Assembly: GCF_019355555.1 (NCBI RefSeq)
Contig: NZ_CP072142.1
Coordinates: 434,001-498,000, forward strand
Reading direction: 5' to 3'
Source of the DNA: Rhizobium sp. L51/94
GTDB taxonomy: Bacteria > Pseudomonadota > Alphaproteobacteria > Rhizobiales > Rhizobiaceae
DNA: 64,000 nucleotides
The notes beneath the pieces are model-generated. The model was not told where the DNA came from, ran no database searches, and was given only the letters and a program-made list of their open reading frames with translations. Both the position numbers and the translations under genes were made by a program. Below are positions 43,319 to 52,196 of the stretch, piece by piece. Within the stretch, counting starts at the first letter, position 1. Every line of letters begins with the position of its first letter.

Positions 43319-44728
43319 ATGCGGTTCGATACGATCATCAGGAACGGGACAGTCGTTACCGAGAGCGAAACGTTAGCATGCGACGTCGGCATTATCGATG
43401 GCCGGATCGCAGCGCTCGAAACTGGTCTCGCTGATGCCGCCGAGATTATCGACGCGACAGGGCTCTATGTCATGCCAGGAGGCATCGACAGCCACGTACA
43501 TCTCGCCCAGCCTTCCGGTGACGGTATTGTCATGGCCGACGATTTTGCCAGCGGCACGTTGTCAGCGGCCTTTGGCGGCAATACGACTGTGCTGCCATTC
43601 TGCATGCAGGAAAAGGGCACCAGCCTGCGCGAAGGCCTGAAGGTCTATCATGCCAAGGCGGATGGCGAATGCTACGTCGATGTCGCCTTCCATCTCGTCG
43701 TCACCGATCCGACTGCCGCCGTGCTCGGCCAGGAGCTGCCGGCGCTGGTCAATGACGGCTACACCTCGATCAAGGTGTTCATGACCTATGAAAGCCTGCG
43801 ACTTCGCGACGACCAGATCCTCGATACGCTCGACGCCGCAAGACGGTCCGGCGCTGTTGTCATGGTTCATTGCGAGAACGAGGACGCGATCCAGTTTCTG
43901 ATCGGCAAGCACGAGGCGCAAGGCGAGCTTGCGCCGAAATATCACGCCTCCAGCCGGCCAATAGCCGCCGAGCGGGAAGCCACCCATCGCGCCCTGTCGC
44001 TGGCCGAGATCGTCGAGACGCCGATCGTCATCGTGCATGTCTCCAACCGACAGGCGATGGAAGAGATCCAGCGGGCGCGCTCGCGTGGTGTCAATGTTGC
44101 CGGCGAGACCTGCCCGCAATACCTGATGCTGACCGCTGACGATCTCGATGCGGCAGAGCTCGAAGGCGCCAAATTCGTCTGCTCGCCGCCGCCGCGCGAC
44201 GCTGAAAGCCAGATCGCCTGCTGGGAGGGCCTGCAGAACGGGACTTTCGAGCTGTTCTCATCGGACCATTGCCCTTTTCGCTACGACGACGACCAGGGCA
44301 AGCTCAATGAGAAGGGAAAGCGCAATTTCCGGTGGATACCGAACGGCATTCCGGGTGTCGAGACGCGGTTGCCCATCCTGTTTTCAGAAGGCGTCACCAA
44401 GGGACGGATCGATCTCAACCGCTTTGTCGCGCTGTCGTCGACCAACCATGCGAAACAATACGGCCTGTATCCGCAAAAGGGCACCATCGCCATCGGCTCG
44501 GATGCCGATATCGCCCTCTGGGATCCCCTGCGGTCGGTAACGATCAGCAACGACATCCTGCATCACGGCGCCGACTACACGCCCTATGAAGGGCTCGAGG
44601 TCACCGGCTGGCCGGTGCGCGTCATCCTCAGGGGCAAGACCATCGTCAACGGCGATAGAATGGAAGGCACCAAGCAGATGGGCCGCTATCTCCAGCGTCC
44701 GGGTGGTGTCAGCGCCGAGCGCGCCTGA
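43319..44728 (+). CDS. Hydantoinase/dihydropyrimidinase-family cyclic amidohydrolase
   Basis: 469 residues, normal for the family. H59-x-H61 in GGIDSHVHLAQP, carboxylatable K152 in TSIKVFMTYE, H184 in VVMVHCENEDA, a His in VIVHVSNRQAME and Asp in SSDHCPFRYDD complete the two-zinc site. The enzyme opens hydantoins, dihydropyrimidines or related cyclic ureides to N-carbamoyl acids. No N-carbamoyl hydrolase is encoded nearby, so the PLP enzyme may act on the ring-opened product, or the substrate differs from a classic hydantoin. Ends 9 bp from the convergent dctD. Confidence 0.92.
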   Translation: MRFDTIIRNGTVVTESETLACDVGIIDGRIAALETGLADAAEIIDATGLYVMPGGIDSHVHLAQPSGDGIVMADDFASGTLSAAFGGNTTVLPFCMQEKGTSLREGLKVYHAKADGECYVDVAFHLVVTDPTAAVLGQELPALVNDGYTSIKVFMTYESLRLRDDQILDTLDAARRSGAVVMVHCENEDAIQFLIGKHEAQGELAPKYHASSRPIAAEREATHRALSLAEIVETPIVIVHVSNRQAMEEIQRARSRGVNVAGETCPQYLMLTADDLDAAELEGAKFVCSPPPRDAESQIACWEGLQNGTFELFSSDHCPFRYDDDQGKLNEKGKRNFRWIPNGIPGVETRLPILFSEGVTKGRIDLNRFVALSSTNHAKQYGLYPQKGTIAIGSDADIALWDPLRSVTISNDILHHGADYTPYEGLEVTGWPVRVILRGKTIVNGDRMEGTKQMGRYLQRPGGVSAERA

Positions 44729-44737
44729 GGCCCGCCC

Positions 44738-46087
44738 CTATTTCACATAGTCTCCGCGTGTAATACCGTGCCTTTGCAGCTTGTCGTAAAACGTCTTGCG
44801 GGGGATGCCGAGGGCTTCGATCGTCAGGCGGATGTCGCCGTCATGTTCCCGGAGAGTGCTTCGGATCAGATCGGCCTCGTACTGCTCCATTCGAGCAGGC
44901 AGCGACATGATCGGGCTGTCTGCGTCATTGGCTCCAGGCGTTGCAGGACCGGTGTCGGCGAGGCCGAGGACAAAGCGCTCGGCAAAATGCGCCAGTTCGC
45001 GGACGTTGCCCGGCCATTCGTGTGCCTGGAGATAGCGATGCACATCCGGCGGCACGGCCGGTGGCTGCTTGTTGAACCGCGCGGCGGCGCGATCCACGAA
45101 ATGGCCGAAAAGCAGCGGGATATCGGCGCGCCGGTCGCGCAGCGGCGGAATGGAGATGGTGACCACGTTGAGCCGATAGAAAAGATCCTCGCGAAAGCCC
45201 TGCCGCTGACCGGGGTCGCTCAGGTCGACCTTGGCGGCGGCGACGACACGAAGATCGACCGGCCGGATGTCGTTGGTGCCGAGCGGCGTGACTTCGCGCA
45301 TCTCCAGCACCCGCAGCATCTTCACCTGCGCCGACTGCGGCATGCTCTCGATCTCGTCCAGAAACAAAGTGCCTTCGCCGGAGTGCTCGATACGGCCGAT
45401 GCGCTTCTTCTGGGCACCGGTGAAAGCGCCGGCCTCGTGACCGAACAACTCGCTCTCGATGACGCTCTCCGGCAGCGCGCCGCAATTCAGCGCGACGAAA
45501 TTGCCCTTCGCACGGCGGCTCCAGCGATGCAGCAGGCTTGCCACGACTTCCTTGCCGCTGCCCGTCTCGCCGGTAACGAGCACGTCCACGTCGGTATCGG
45601 CAATCTGGCGCAGGGTGCGCCGCAGTCGTTCCATCGCCGGTGTCTGGCCAATCAGCGGCAAGCCGTCCTGCGCCTGGTCGGTTGCTTCGCGCAGCCTCCT
45701 GTTGTCGAGAACGAGACGCCGCTTCTCCACCGCCCGCCGCACGCTCTGCACCAGCCTGTCCGTTGCGAAGGGTTTCGGGATGAAGTCGTAGACACCGTCC
45801 TTGATGGCCTGCACCGCCATAGGGATATCGCCGTGGCCGGTCATCAGGATCACCGGCAGGTCGTCGTCCTGTTGCTGGACGCGGGCAAAAAGCTCCAGCC
45901 CGTCCATGCCAGGCATCCGGATATCCGACACGACGACGCTGACGGCAGCGATGTCGAGGGCCTCGACCGCATCGCGTGGCCGCGAAAATGCGGTGACGGA
46001 AAAGCCGGCAAGTTCAAGTGTCTGGGCCGTTGCCCGCAGCAAGTCGGCATCGTCGTCGACGAGCAGGATGAGCGGCACTTCGTTCAT
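44738..46087 (-). CDS. dctD: C4-dicarboxylate transport response regulator
   Basis: 449 residues. Receiver domain with phospho-acceptor D55 in VVSDIRMPGMDG; sigma-54 AAA+ domain with Walker A GETGSGKEVV, the sigma-54-contact loop GAFTGA and Walker B GTLFLDEIES; C-terminal Fis-type HTH (IRLTIEALGIPRKTFYDKLQ). Phosphorylated by DctB, it activates dctA through the sigma-54 promoter at 48075. Its start overlaps the dctB stop by 4 bp. Confidence 0.95.
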   Translation of the reverse strand: MNEVPLILLVDDDADLLRATAQTLELAGFSVTAFSRPRDAVEALDIAAVSVVVSDIRMPGMDGLELFARVQQQDDDLPVILMTGHGDIPMAVQAIKDGVYDFIPKPFATDRLVQSVRRAVEKRRLVLDNRRLREATDQAQDGLPLIGQTPAMERLRRTLRQIADTDVDVLVTGETGSGKEVVASLLHRWSRRAKGNFVALNCGALPESVIESELFGHEAGAFTGAQKKRIGRIEHSGEGTLFLDEIESMPQSAQVKMLRVLEMREVTPLGTNDIRPVDLRVVAAAKVDLSDPGQRQGFREDLFYRLNVVTISIPPLRDRRADIPLLFGHFVDRAAARFNKQPPAVPPDVHRYLQAHEWPGNVRELAHFAERFVLGLADTGPATPGANDADSPIMSLPARMEQYEADLIRSTLREHDGDIRLTIEALGIPRKTFYDKLQRHGITRGDYVK

Positions 46088-47958
46088 GAGGATGCCCTTG
46101 GCAGATGGAGGACGAAGCGCGTGCCGGTCTCGCCGCTGTCGACATCGATGCGACCGCCGAAATCGGCCGCGATGTCCTTGGAGATGACGAGGCCAAGACC
46201 AAGGCCGCCGGGCTTCGAAGTGTTGAACGGGGTGAACAGCGAATCGAGAATTTCCGGCGCGATGCCCGGCCCGTTGTCAGCGATGCTGATGGCGATTTCG
46301 TGCGCTGTCTCGCAGACCGATACCGCAACCCGCGCGTCGTTGCGCCCCTCGAGCGCTTCCAGCGCATTCTGGAAAAGATTGATCAGCACCTGCTCGAGGC
46401 GGACGCGGGTGCCCATGACCATCATGCCCCGGGGCGGCAGTTCGATCGCCAGCGCCTCGATTTGCCCGGCAAAGCGACTGCGGAGCAGCACCACGGCGCC
46501 TTCTATGATGCCGCGGACATCGACCGGCACGGGCGACGTCCGGCCCTTGCGGGCGAAGGCCTTCAACTCCTCGGTAATCGTGCCGATCCGCTCGGTCAGC
46601 GAGGCGATCAGGCTGAGGTTTTCCCTGACCGGCCCGGGTTGATGGCGTTCCAGAAAGATCTGGGCGTTGTCGGCATAGGCACGGATGGTGGCAACCGGCT
46701 GGTTGATTTCATGGGCGACGCCGGCCGCCACCTGGCCGAGGATCGCCAGCCGGTTCGCCTGGACCAGTTCCTGCTGGACCACCTGCAACTTGGCCTCCGT
46801 CGTTCGGTGGCCGGAAATCTCTGCCTCGAGACGGTCGCGCGCACGACTGAGATCGTCGGTGCGCTCCAGCACCCGCCGCTCCAGCTCCTCGCGGGCCACA
46901 CGACCGACGGCAAGCTCCATCGCCGAGACATGCCGGCGACGCAACAGGAAGGCGGCCAGCGCCAGAACGGGCAGCACTATGGCAAGCGCGATGAAGCGAT
47001 CCTCGCGGATATTGGTCGCAATCGCAGCGTCCGTCGGCACGAGGTAGTTCAACGTCCACGGCGTCGAGGGCACCGGCGCTTTCAGGCGCAAATATTCGCC
47101 GGTGTTGGTGCCGGGCAGCACGGCGCGGACGATCGAGGCATCCGCATCGAGCGCCACCGGCGCGGTGATCGGCAGGGGAGTGAGCGTCGCGTCGCCAAAC
47201 TGCAGGCTTCGGCGGATGGCCGACAGGCGGTCGCTTGCCAGCGGTGCATCCGTCATGAAACGCCAGGACGGGATGCTGGTCACAAGGACGATGCCCCGGT
47301 CGTCGGTGACATAGGCAGGGCGCGCCGTCTCGCGCCAGTCGGCTTCCAGCTGATCGAACTCCATCTTGACGACGACCACGCCGATGGGTGACCGAGGGTC
47401 TCCGACGCGGCGGGAGATATAGAGGCCGGGCCGATTGCTGGTGTTGCCGAGGGCAAAATGTTCGGCCGTTCCGTCGACAATGGCGCGGCGAAAATAGTCG
47501 CGGAAGGAGTAATCCTTGCCGACGAATGTCAGCTGGTCCTGCCAGTTGCTGGAGGCAATCGCGATGCCGTTTCGGTCGATGACATAGAGCACGGAGGCCT
47601 TGGTGCCGGAGACAAGACTTTCAAGTTTGCGATCCAGTAGCCGCACGGGCTGGTCGTCTGCGGTAGCAAGGGCGTCGCGAACCTGCAGGTCGTCGGCCAG
47701 CAGCAACGGCAGGGCGCGTGGCCGCTCGAGGACTGCCCGCAGCAAGGCGATTTTCAGATTGGCATCGGTCCGCCCCTGGTCTGCCAGCGCATGTACTGCA
47801 ACCGACCGTCCATAGACGCCGGCCGTATAAAGGACAACGGTCAGGACCAGCGCGCTGGTAGCAGCAAAGGCAAGCCATACGCGGCGGTGTCGCTTGGCAA
47901 GGTCCAGAGGCGTCTGGTTGGGAGGTTGGGGGCGATGAAGCATGCTGCATCTGTGCAT
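46084..47958 (-). CDS. dctB: C4-dicarboxylate sensor histidine kinase
   Basis: 624 residues from the ATG used; a second ATG 15 bases downstream is possible. TM1 near 29-50 (FAATSALVLTVVLYTAGVY), a periplasmic double-PAS-like region, TM2 near 325-345 (FIALAIVLPVLALAAFLLRR), a coiled linker, then the dimerisation/phospho-acceptor helix QVAAGVAHEINQPVATIRAY with the phospho-His near residue 415, and an ATPase domain (DNGPGIAPE, GGLGLGLVISKDI). It senses succinate, fumarate and malate outside the inner membrane. Confidence 0.95.
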   Translation of the reverse strand: MHRCSMLHRPQPPNQTPLDLAKRHRRVWLAFAATSALVLTVVLYTAGVYGRSVAVHALADQGRTDANLKIALLRAVLERPRALPLLLADDLQVRDALATADDQPVRLLDRKLESLVSGTKASVLYVIDRNGIAIASSNWQDQLTFVGKDYSFRDYFRRAIVDGTAEHFALGNTSNRPGLYISRRVGDPRSPIGVVVVKMEFDQLEADWRETARPAYVTDDRGIVLVTSIPSWRFMTDAPLASDRLSAIRRSLQFGDATLTPLPITAPVALDADASIVRAVLPGTNTGEYLRLKAPVPSTPWTLNYLVPTDAAIATNIREDRFIALAIVLPVLALAAFLLRRRHVSAMELAVGRVAREELERRVLERTDDLSRARDRLEAEISGHRTTEAKLQVVQQELVQANRLAILGQVAAGVAHEINQPVATIRAYADNAQIFLERHQPGPVRENLSLIASLTERIGTITEELKAFARKGRTSPVPVDVRGIIEGAVVLLRSRFAGQIEALAIELPPRGMMVMGTRVRLEQVLINLFQNALEALEGRNDARVAVSVCETAHEIAISIADNGPGIAPEILDSLFTPFNTSKPGGLGLGLVISKDIAADFGGRIDVDSGETGTRFVLHLPRASS

Positions 47959-47984
47959 AATCCCGGCCAGACCTCAATGGTTTT

Positions 47985-48000
47985 GTGCGGATTTCCGCAC
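47985..48000. promoter_or_regulatory. DctD-type upstream activator site
   Basis: GTGCGG-ATTT-CCGCAC, a perfect 6-bp inverted repeat flanked by TT and TACAA. It lies 75 bp upstream of the sigma-54 -24 element, a normal activator distance. The half-site GTGCGG with an AT-rich centre resembles known rhizobial DctD sites. Confidence 0.6.
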
Positions 48001-48074
48001 TACAAGCGCCCAATTGGCCGAACGGCTTTCACCAAAGTCTATTTTACGCAAACACTTATGACGCTTGCGGAGTT

Positions 48075-48090
48075 TGGCATGGATGTTGCA
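48075..48090 (+). promoter_or_regulatory. dctA: Sigma-54 promoter of dctA
   Basis: TGGCATG-GATG-TTGCA against the consensus TGGCACG-N4-TTGCW: one mismatch, with correct GG-N10-GC spacing. Ends 85 bp before the dctA start. Confidence 0.8.
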
Positions 48091-48175
48091 AGTCATGTAG
48101 CTTGCAGTCGGAGGGCTGCTTGTCATTTGCAGCCCGGAGGGCCGAGAGATCGGTTTGGGCGAAGAGGAGGATCTT

Positions 48176-49504
48176 GTGATAATTCCTGACGCTGGTAGCC
48201 CGACCAAGGGCAAACTTCCCTTTTATCGACAGATGTACGTGCAGGTACTGACGGCCATTGCCGCCGGTATTCTGCTCGGCCATTTCTATCCCCAGGTCGG
48301 CGCTTCCATGCAGCCGCTTGGCGATGCCTTCATCAAGCTTGTACGCATGGTCATCGCCCCCGTCATCTTCCTGACGGTGACGACGGGTATCGCCGGCATG
48401 TCGGACCTGAAGAAGTTCGGTCGCGTCGTCGGCAAGGCGCTGCTCTACTTTCTCATCTTCTCGACGCTTGCTCTCGTCGTCGGCCTCGTGGTGTCGAATG
48501 TCCTGCAGCCCGGCGCGGGCATGCATATCAATGCGGCCACTCTCGACACCAAGGCGGTCAACACCTATGCCGCCCAGGCGCACGATGCGACGATCATCGG
48601 CTTCCTGATGAACATCATCCCCGATACCATCGTCGGCGCCTTTGCCAAGGGCGATATCTTGCAGGTGCTGTTCTTCTCGGTGTTCTTTGGCATCGCGCTC
48701 GGTGCCGTCGGTGAGCGTGGACGCGTGGTTTCGGATTTCCTTCAGGCCCTTACGGCCCCGATCTTTCGTCTCGTTGCCATCCTGATGCGCTTTGCGCCCA
48801 TCGGCGCCTTCGGTGCCATGGCCTTTACCATCGGCAAATACGGGATCGGCTCCATTGCCAATCTCGCCTTCCTGATCGGGACGTTCTACCTGACGTCGCT
48901 CCTGTTCGTGCTGGTCGTGCTCGGGGCCGTCGGCTGGTACAACGGATTCTCGATCCTCAACCTGATCCGTTATATCAAGGAAGAGCTTCTGCTCGTGCTC
49001 GGCACGTCGTCCTCGGAGGCTGCTTTGCCGGGCCTGATGAACAAGATGGAGCGGGCCGGCGTCAAGCGGTCGGTCGTCGGGCTGGTCATTCCGACCGGTT
49101 ATTCGTTCAATCTCGATGGCACCAATATCTATATGACGCTGGCGGCACTGTTCATTGCCCAGGCAACCGACACACCGCTGACGCTCGGCGACCAGCTCCT
49201 GCTCCTGGCAGTGGCGATGCTGAGCTCCAAGGGCGCTGCAGGCATCACCGGCGCGGGCTTCATCACGCTGGCCGCAACGCTGTCGGTTGTCCCCTCTGTG
49301 CCGATCGCCGGCATGGCGCTTATCCTCGGTATTGACCGCTTCATGTCGGAATGCCGTGCGCTGACCAATCTGGTCGGCAATGCGGTCGCGACTGTGGTCG
49401 TGGCACGTTGGGAAAACGAGCTGGACGAAGTCCAGTTTGCGGCCGCGATGAGGGGGGAGCTTTCGGGTACCCCCGAGATCCCCGCGTTGCAGGCCGCAGA
49501 GTGA
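48176..49504 (+). CDS. dctA: C4-dicarboxylate transporter
   Basis: 442 residues from a GTG preceded by AGGAGG at 5 bases; an in-frame TTG 21 bases upstream is rejected. Sodium/proton-dicarboxylate symporter of the glutamate-transporter fold: multiple membrane segments beginning MYVQVLTAIAAGILLGHFYP, the hairpin serine-rich motif LVLGTSSSEAALPG, IPTGYSFNLDGTNIYMTLA, and SSKGAAGITGAGFITLAATL. It imports succinate, fumarate and malate, feeding the TCA cycle. In rhizobia it is required for nitrogen fixation in nodules. Confidence 0.97.
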   Translation: MIIPDAGSPTKGKLPFYRQMYVQVLTAIAAGILLGHFYPQVGASMQPLGDAFIKLVRMVIAPVIFLTVTTGIAGMSDLKKFGRVVGKALLYFLIFSTLALVVGLVVSNVLQPGAGMHINAATLDTKAVNTYAAQAHDATIIGFLMNIIPDTIVGAFAKGDILQVLFFSVFFGIALGAVGERGRVVSDFLQALTAPIFRLVAILMRFAPIGAFGAMAFTIGKYGIGSIANLAFLIGTFYLTSLLFVLVVLGAVGWYNGFSILNLIRYIKEELLLVLGTSSSEAALPGLMNKMERAGVKRSVVGLVIPTGYSFNLDGTNIYMTLAALFIAQATDTPLTLGDQLLLLAVAMLSSKGAAGITGAGFITLAATLSVVPSVPIAGMALILGIDRFMSECRALTNLVGNAVATVVVARWENELDEVQFAAAMRGELSGTPEIPALQAAE

Positions 49505-49526
49505 TCCCAGGCATCTATTGATCTTC

Positions 49527-49557
49527 GGCATGGCGCTCGCACCTCGATCGCCATGCC
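49527..49557. terminator. Hairpin between convergent dctA and the GatZ-like gene
   Basis: GGCATGGCG / CGCCATGCC, a 9-bp stem with a 13-nt loop, 22 bases after the dctA stop. It is followed on the + strand by a C-run instead of a T-run, so its strength as an intrinsic terminator is doubtful. Confidence 0.4.
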
Positions 49558-49566
49558 CCCCCCCCC
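49556..49566. repeat. Homopolymer of 11 cytosines
   Basis: Uninterrupted C11 in the 86-bp gap between dctA and the GatZ-like gene, overlapping the 3' end of the hairpin by two bases. It is not in a coding frame. Such runs are prone to slippage in replication and in sequencing. Confidence 0.9.
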
Positions 49567-49590
49567 GAAAATCACCTATCCGCCGATGCG

Positions 49591-50895
49591 CTAAGCGATG
49601 TCTCCGCCGCATCGAGCCGACGTCGGTTGCTCCAGGCACGCGGCGTCGTACGTCTCAAGGACGGCATCGACAGACTGGATGAGAACGAGTTCGGCATCTA
49701 TCGGCCGGCCCGACGGAATGACAAGGCTCGGTAGGAACTGCCTGGCGACGGTTTCCGGGATGACGACCCCCCGCAACGCCAGCAGCAGATTTTCCACTGC
49801 TTCCGTCGCTTGTGGCTTGCCCCAGTAATAGCGGATCCGGTCGCTGTAACTGTAATGCCGCTCCACTCTCAGCGCATTCCCCTCCCCATGATAATGGCCA
49901 AGCCAGTTCGCGGGATCGGCGAGCATCGTGTCTTCCATGGCTCGCATAAGCGACCGGTCGCCATAGCCCGGGACCAGTTCCGACGCGATCAGGTCGAGCC
50001 CGTACAGCGATTCGCGGTAGGCAAAAGTTAGGCCCGGTCCGACCTTCAGGATCGGATAGCCATCGCGCACCAAAGCCGACAGCGCCTCGACGGTCTGGTA
50101 GTCAGTGGAATGGGCCTCGAAGACAAATTGCGGGACCGCGTCGAGGACAGCGCCGAGATCGAATGCCGCTTCTGGCCTGTAGGCGATCACGTTGGCATTG
50201 CCGAATTCGACGCCGGGCTGGACGACGAAGGCGATTACCCGGGAGAAGGCATCGGCAAGTCCTGCCCGCTCGAATACCTCGCGGTGGATCTCGATGGTCG
50301 AACGTGCGTCAATGGCTGAAGTCGGCGCCACTGTATCGAGGGCGTGGTCGGCGCCGCCGGGTGTCGGTACCTCGGTGCCGAGCACGTAGACCGGCATGGC
50401 GAGGCCGTTGGCCCGGGCGGCCTGCTCGGCGACTTCGGCAAGGCGGGCTGCCCGCTCGGCGATGATCCGGTCGCCGAGGCTCGCTGGCTCGCCCGCGCAA
50501 GCCATTGACGTATCCAGATGGATCTTGCTGAAGCCTGCCAGAACGTAGTGTCGGACCAGCGTCTCAGATTTCGACATGGCCGCCTCGGCAGTCTCTTTCT
50601 TCCAGGGGTTTGGACCGAGATGATCGCCGCCGAAAAGGATGCGGGAGCGCTCGAGGCCTTCGTCTGCGGCGATCCCGCAGACGAAGCCGATGAAGTCTGC
50701 CGGCGTCATGCCGGTGTAGCCGCCAAACTGGTTGACCTGGTTGCACGTTGCCTCGATCAGCACCTGCCGGCCGTTGTTTCTGGCGCGGCGCAACGCTGCC
50801 CGCAGCACCGTCGGGTGGGCGGAGCAGACAGAGGTGATGCCGAACGGCGAGCCCTCTTGCCGGGAAGAAGCGAGGCGTGTCAGCAGCTGGTTCAT
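49591..50895 (-). CDS. GatZ/KbaZ-like protein, probable D-tagatose-6-phosphate 4-epimerase
   Basis: 434 residues, close to GatZ/KbaZ length. Barrel motifs: GSPFGITSVCSAHPTVLRAA, LIEATCNQVNQFGGYTGMTP, FGGDHLGPNPW with the metal His, and FSKIHLDTSMACAGE. The family was named for a non-catalytic subunit of tagatose-bisphosphate aldolase, but no GatY/KbaY partner is encoded here. In the altritol/galactitol pathway of Agrobacterium fabrum C58, a GatZ-like protein epimerises D-tagatose 6-phosphate to fructose 6-phosphate; the same neighbours occur here. The start overlaps the kinase stop by 1 bp. Confidence 0.85.
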   Translation of the reverse strand: MNQLLTRLASSRQEGSPFGITSVCSAHPTVLRAALRRARNNGRQVLIEATCNQVNQFGGYTGMTPADFIGFVCGIAADEGLERSRILFGGDHLGPNPWKKETAEAAMSKSETLVRHYVLAGFSKIHLDTSMACAGEPASLGDRIIAERAARLAEVAEQAARANGLAMPVYVLGTEVPTPGGADHALDTVAPTSAIDARSTIEIHREVFERAGLADAFSRVIAFVVQPGVEFGNANVIAYRPEAAFDLGAVLDAVPQFVFEAHSTDYQTVEALSALVRDGYPILKVGPGLTFAYRESLYGLDLIASELVPGYGDRSLMRAMEDTMLADPANWLGHYHGEGNALRVERHYSYSDRIRYYWGKPQATEAVENLLLALRGVVIPETVARQFLPSLVIPSGRPIDAELVLIQSVDAVLETYDAACLEQPTSARCGGDIA

Positions 50896-51884
50896 CAGAT
50901 CACCCTCGGTGTGGTTCGCGCAAATTCCTGCAGTTCCTCAAGGCTGGAGACACCTTCCATCGGCCCTTGCCGCGTGACGTTGCGGGCGCCGGCGGCGTTG
51001 GCCAGCAACAGCGCACGCTCCGGCGTCGAGCCCATTCGCCGGGCAGTAAGATAGGTGGCGCCGAAACAATCGCCGGCGCCGGTCGGATCGACTTCGGAAA
51101 CCGCGAAGGCGGCTGCATGAAGCGGCGGCGAGCCGGGTGCGAAACAGGAAGACCCATGGCGGCCGCGCTTCAGCACGATCTCGCCAATGCCAATACCAAG
51201 GAGCTTGTCGATGGCCGTCGGTTCGTCGCTGGTATCGGCTGCGATCAGCAGTTCGTCGTCGGACGGGAGCAGGAGGTCGGTGACGGCGAGCATATCGTCG
51301 AGCAGCTGCCTGCCCTCCCCGCCATTCGCCAGTTCCTTGCGAACATTAGGGTCGAAGGATACCGAGCCGCCGCGGGCCTTTATCGCCGAGACAGCAAAAT
51401 GGATGATGTCGGAGGCGCCCGGAATGGCGAAAGCCGATCCCATGACATGCAAGTGGCCGCTGCGCTCGATCAGCGCCGTTGCAGGCGCCGTCAGCTGGAT
51501 CCGGCCGGCAGCGGAGCTGGCGATATTGAACACGAAATCGCGGGCGCCATCCGGCCGGTAACGTACGAAAGCGCTCCCCGTTGGGAGATCGCCGATGACA
51601 GATATGGCTGAGACGTCGACACCGTCGCGCCGCAGCCTGTCGATATTGAGCTTGCCGAAATCGTCGTTACCGACGCTGGCGATGATGCCAGCCGATCCGC
51701 CCATGCGCGCGACCTGGTCGATGAAGATCGCGGGCGCGCCGCTGGCAAAGGGGCCGATCAGGGCCTGCGGCTCCAGAAAACCGTGGCCGACCGTCGTTGC
51801 CATGATCTCCACCAGGATTTCGCCCATCGTGATCGTCGGCCCGAGCGCTTCAGGCGCAAGCCCTCCGGTCTGTAAAGCAGACAT
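50895..51884 (-). CDS. PfkB-family ketose kinase, probable tagatose kinase
   Basis: 329 residues from the ATG preceded by GGGAGG. The N-terminal region has MGEILVEIM and FIDQVARMGGSAGIIASVG; the C-terminal PfkB signature VDPTGAGDCFGATYLTARRM contains the catalytic Asp and anion hole. It phosphorylates a ketohexose, tagatose by context, to its 6-phosphate. The reading frame stays open for thousands of bases upstream, but only this part encodes a recognisable domain. Divergent from the binding-protein gene at 52197. Confidence 0.88.
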   Translation of the reverse strand: MSALQTGGLAPEALGPTITMGEILVEIMATTVGHGFLEPQALIGPFASGAPAIFIDQVARMGGSAGIIASVGNDDFGKLNIDRLRRDGVDVSAISVIGDLPTGSAFVRYRPDGARDFVFNIASSAAGRIQLTAPATALIERSGHLHVMGSAFAIPGASDIIHFAVSAIKARGGSVSFDPNVRKELANGGEGRQLLDDMLAVTDLLLPSDDELLIAADTSDEPTAIDKLLGIGIGEIVLKRGRHGSSCFAPGSPPLHAAAFAVSEVDPTGAGDCFGATYLTARRMGSTPERALLLANAAGARNVTRQGPMEGVSSLEELQEFARTTPRVI

Positions 51885-51971
51885 CTTACCTCCCTCGCCC
51901 CGCCAAGGACGGATAATGCAATGCGGCGGTCCGTCTTGGCTAAAGAAAGGGAAATCGCGAGTCAACAGAAT

Positions 51972-51985
51972 TTGACGCGAGTAAA
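51972..51985. promoter_or_regulatory. Operator-like TTGACGCGAGTAAA in the divergent polyol control region
   Basis: Degenerate palindrome (11 of 14 positions match its own reverse complement) 88 bp upstream of the kinase start. It shares TTGACGCG with the site at 12399 and resembles the site at 52144. Candidate site for the regulator encoded at 55545. Confidence 0.35.
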
Positions 51986-52112
51986 TTAGCGCATGCCTTG
52001 CGGATTGCTTATCTCGTGTGCAGGTAAGCGTAATCAAGCAAATAAAACAGCCATTATGCCATATGATTTTCGAGATATGACTGGAAATTCGGCAGCGGTC
52101 ATATCCGATCGG

Positions 52113-52141
52113 TTGACAGCAGGACGCTTCGTTGCAATAAA
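52113..52141 (+). promoter_or_regulatory. Promoter candidate of the polyol binding-protein operon
   Basis: TTGACA (52113-52118), 17-bp spacer, AATAAA (52136-52141), 55 bp before the ATG at 52197. The -35 is a perfect consensus; the -10 matches 4 of 6. The inverted repeat at 52146 falls at the expected transcription start. Confidence 0.5.
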
Positions 52142-52145
52142 ACTT

Positions 52146-52167
52146 TACGCATGTAATTTTATGCGTA
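52146..52167. promoter_or_regulatory. Inverted repeat TACGCAT-N8-ATGCGTA, operator candidate
   Basis: Exact 7-bp arms around GTAATTTT just downstream of the predicted -10. It overlaps TTTACGCATGTAAT (52144-52157), the third member of the shared degenerate motif. A repressor bound here would block initiation or early elongation. Confidence 0.5.
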
Positions 52168-52196
52168 GGTTTTCTTTCGGGAGGAGAAACGAAGTC

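Noticed and set aside
44768..46642. Open plus-strand frame of 624 codons
   Set aside because: Antisense to dctD and dctB, whose domains are intact.
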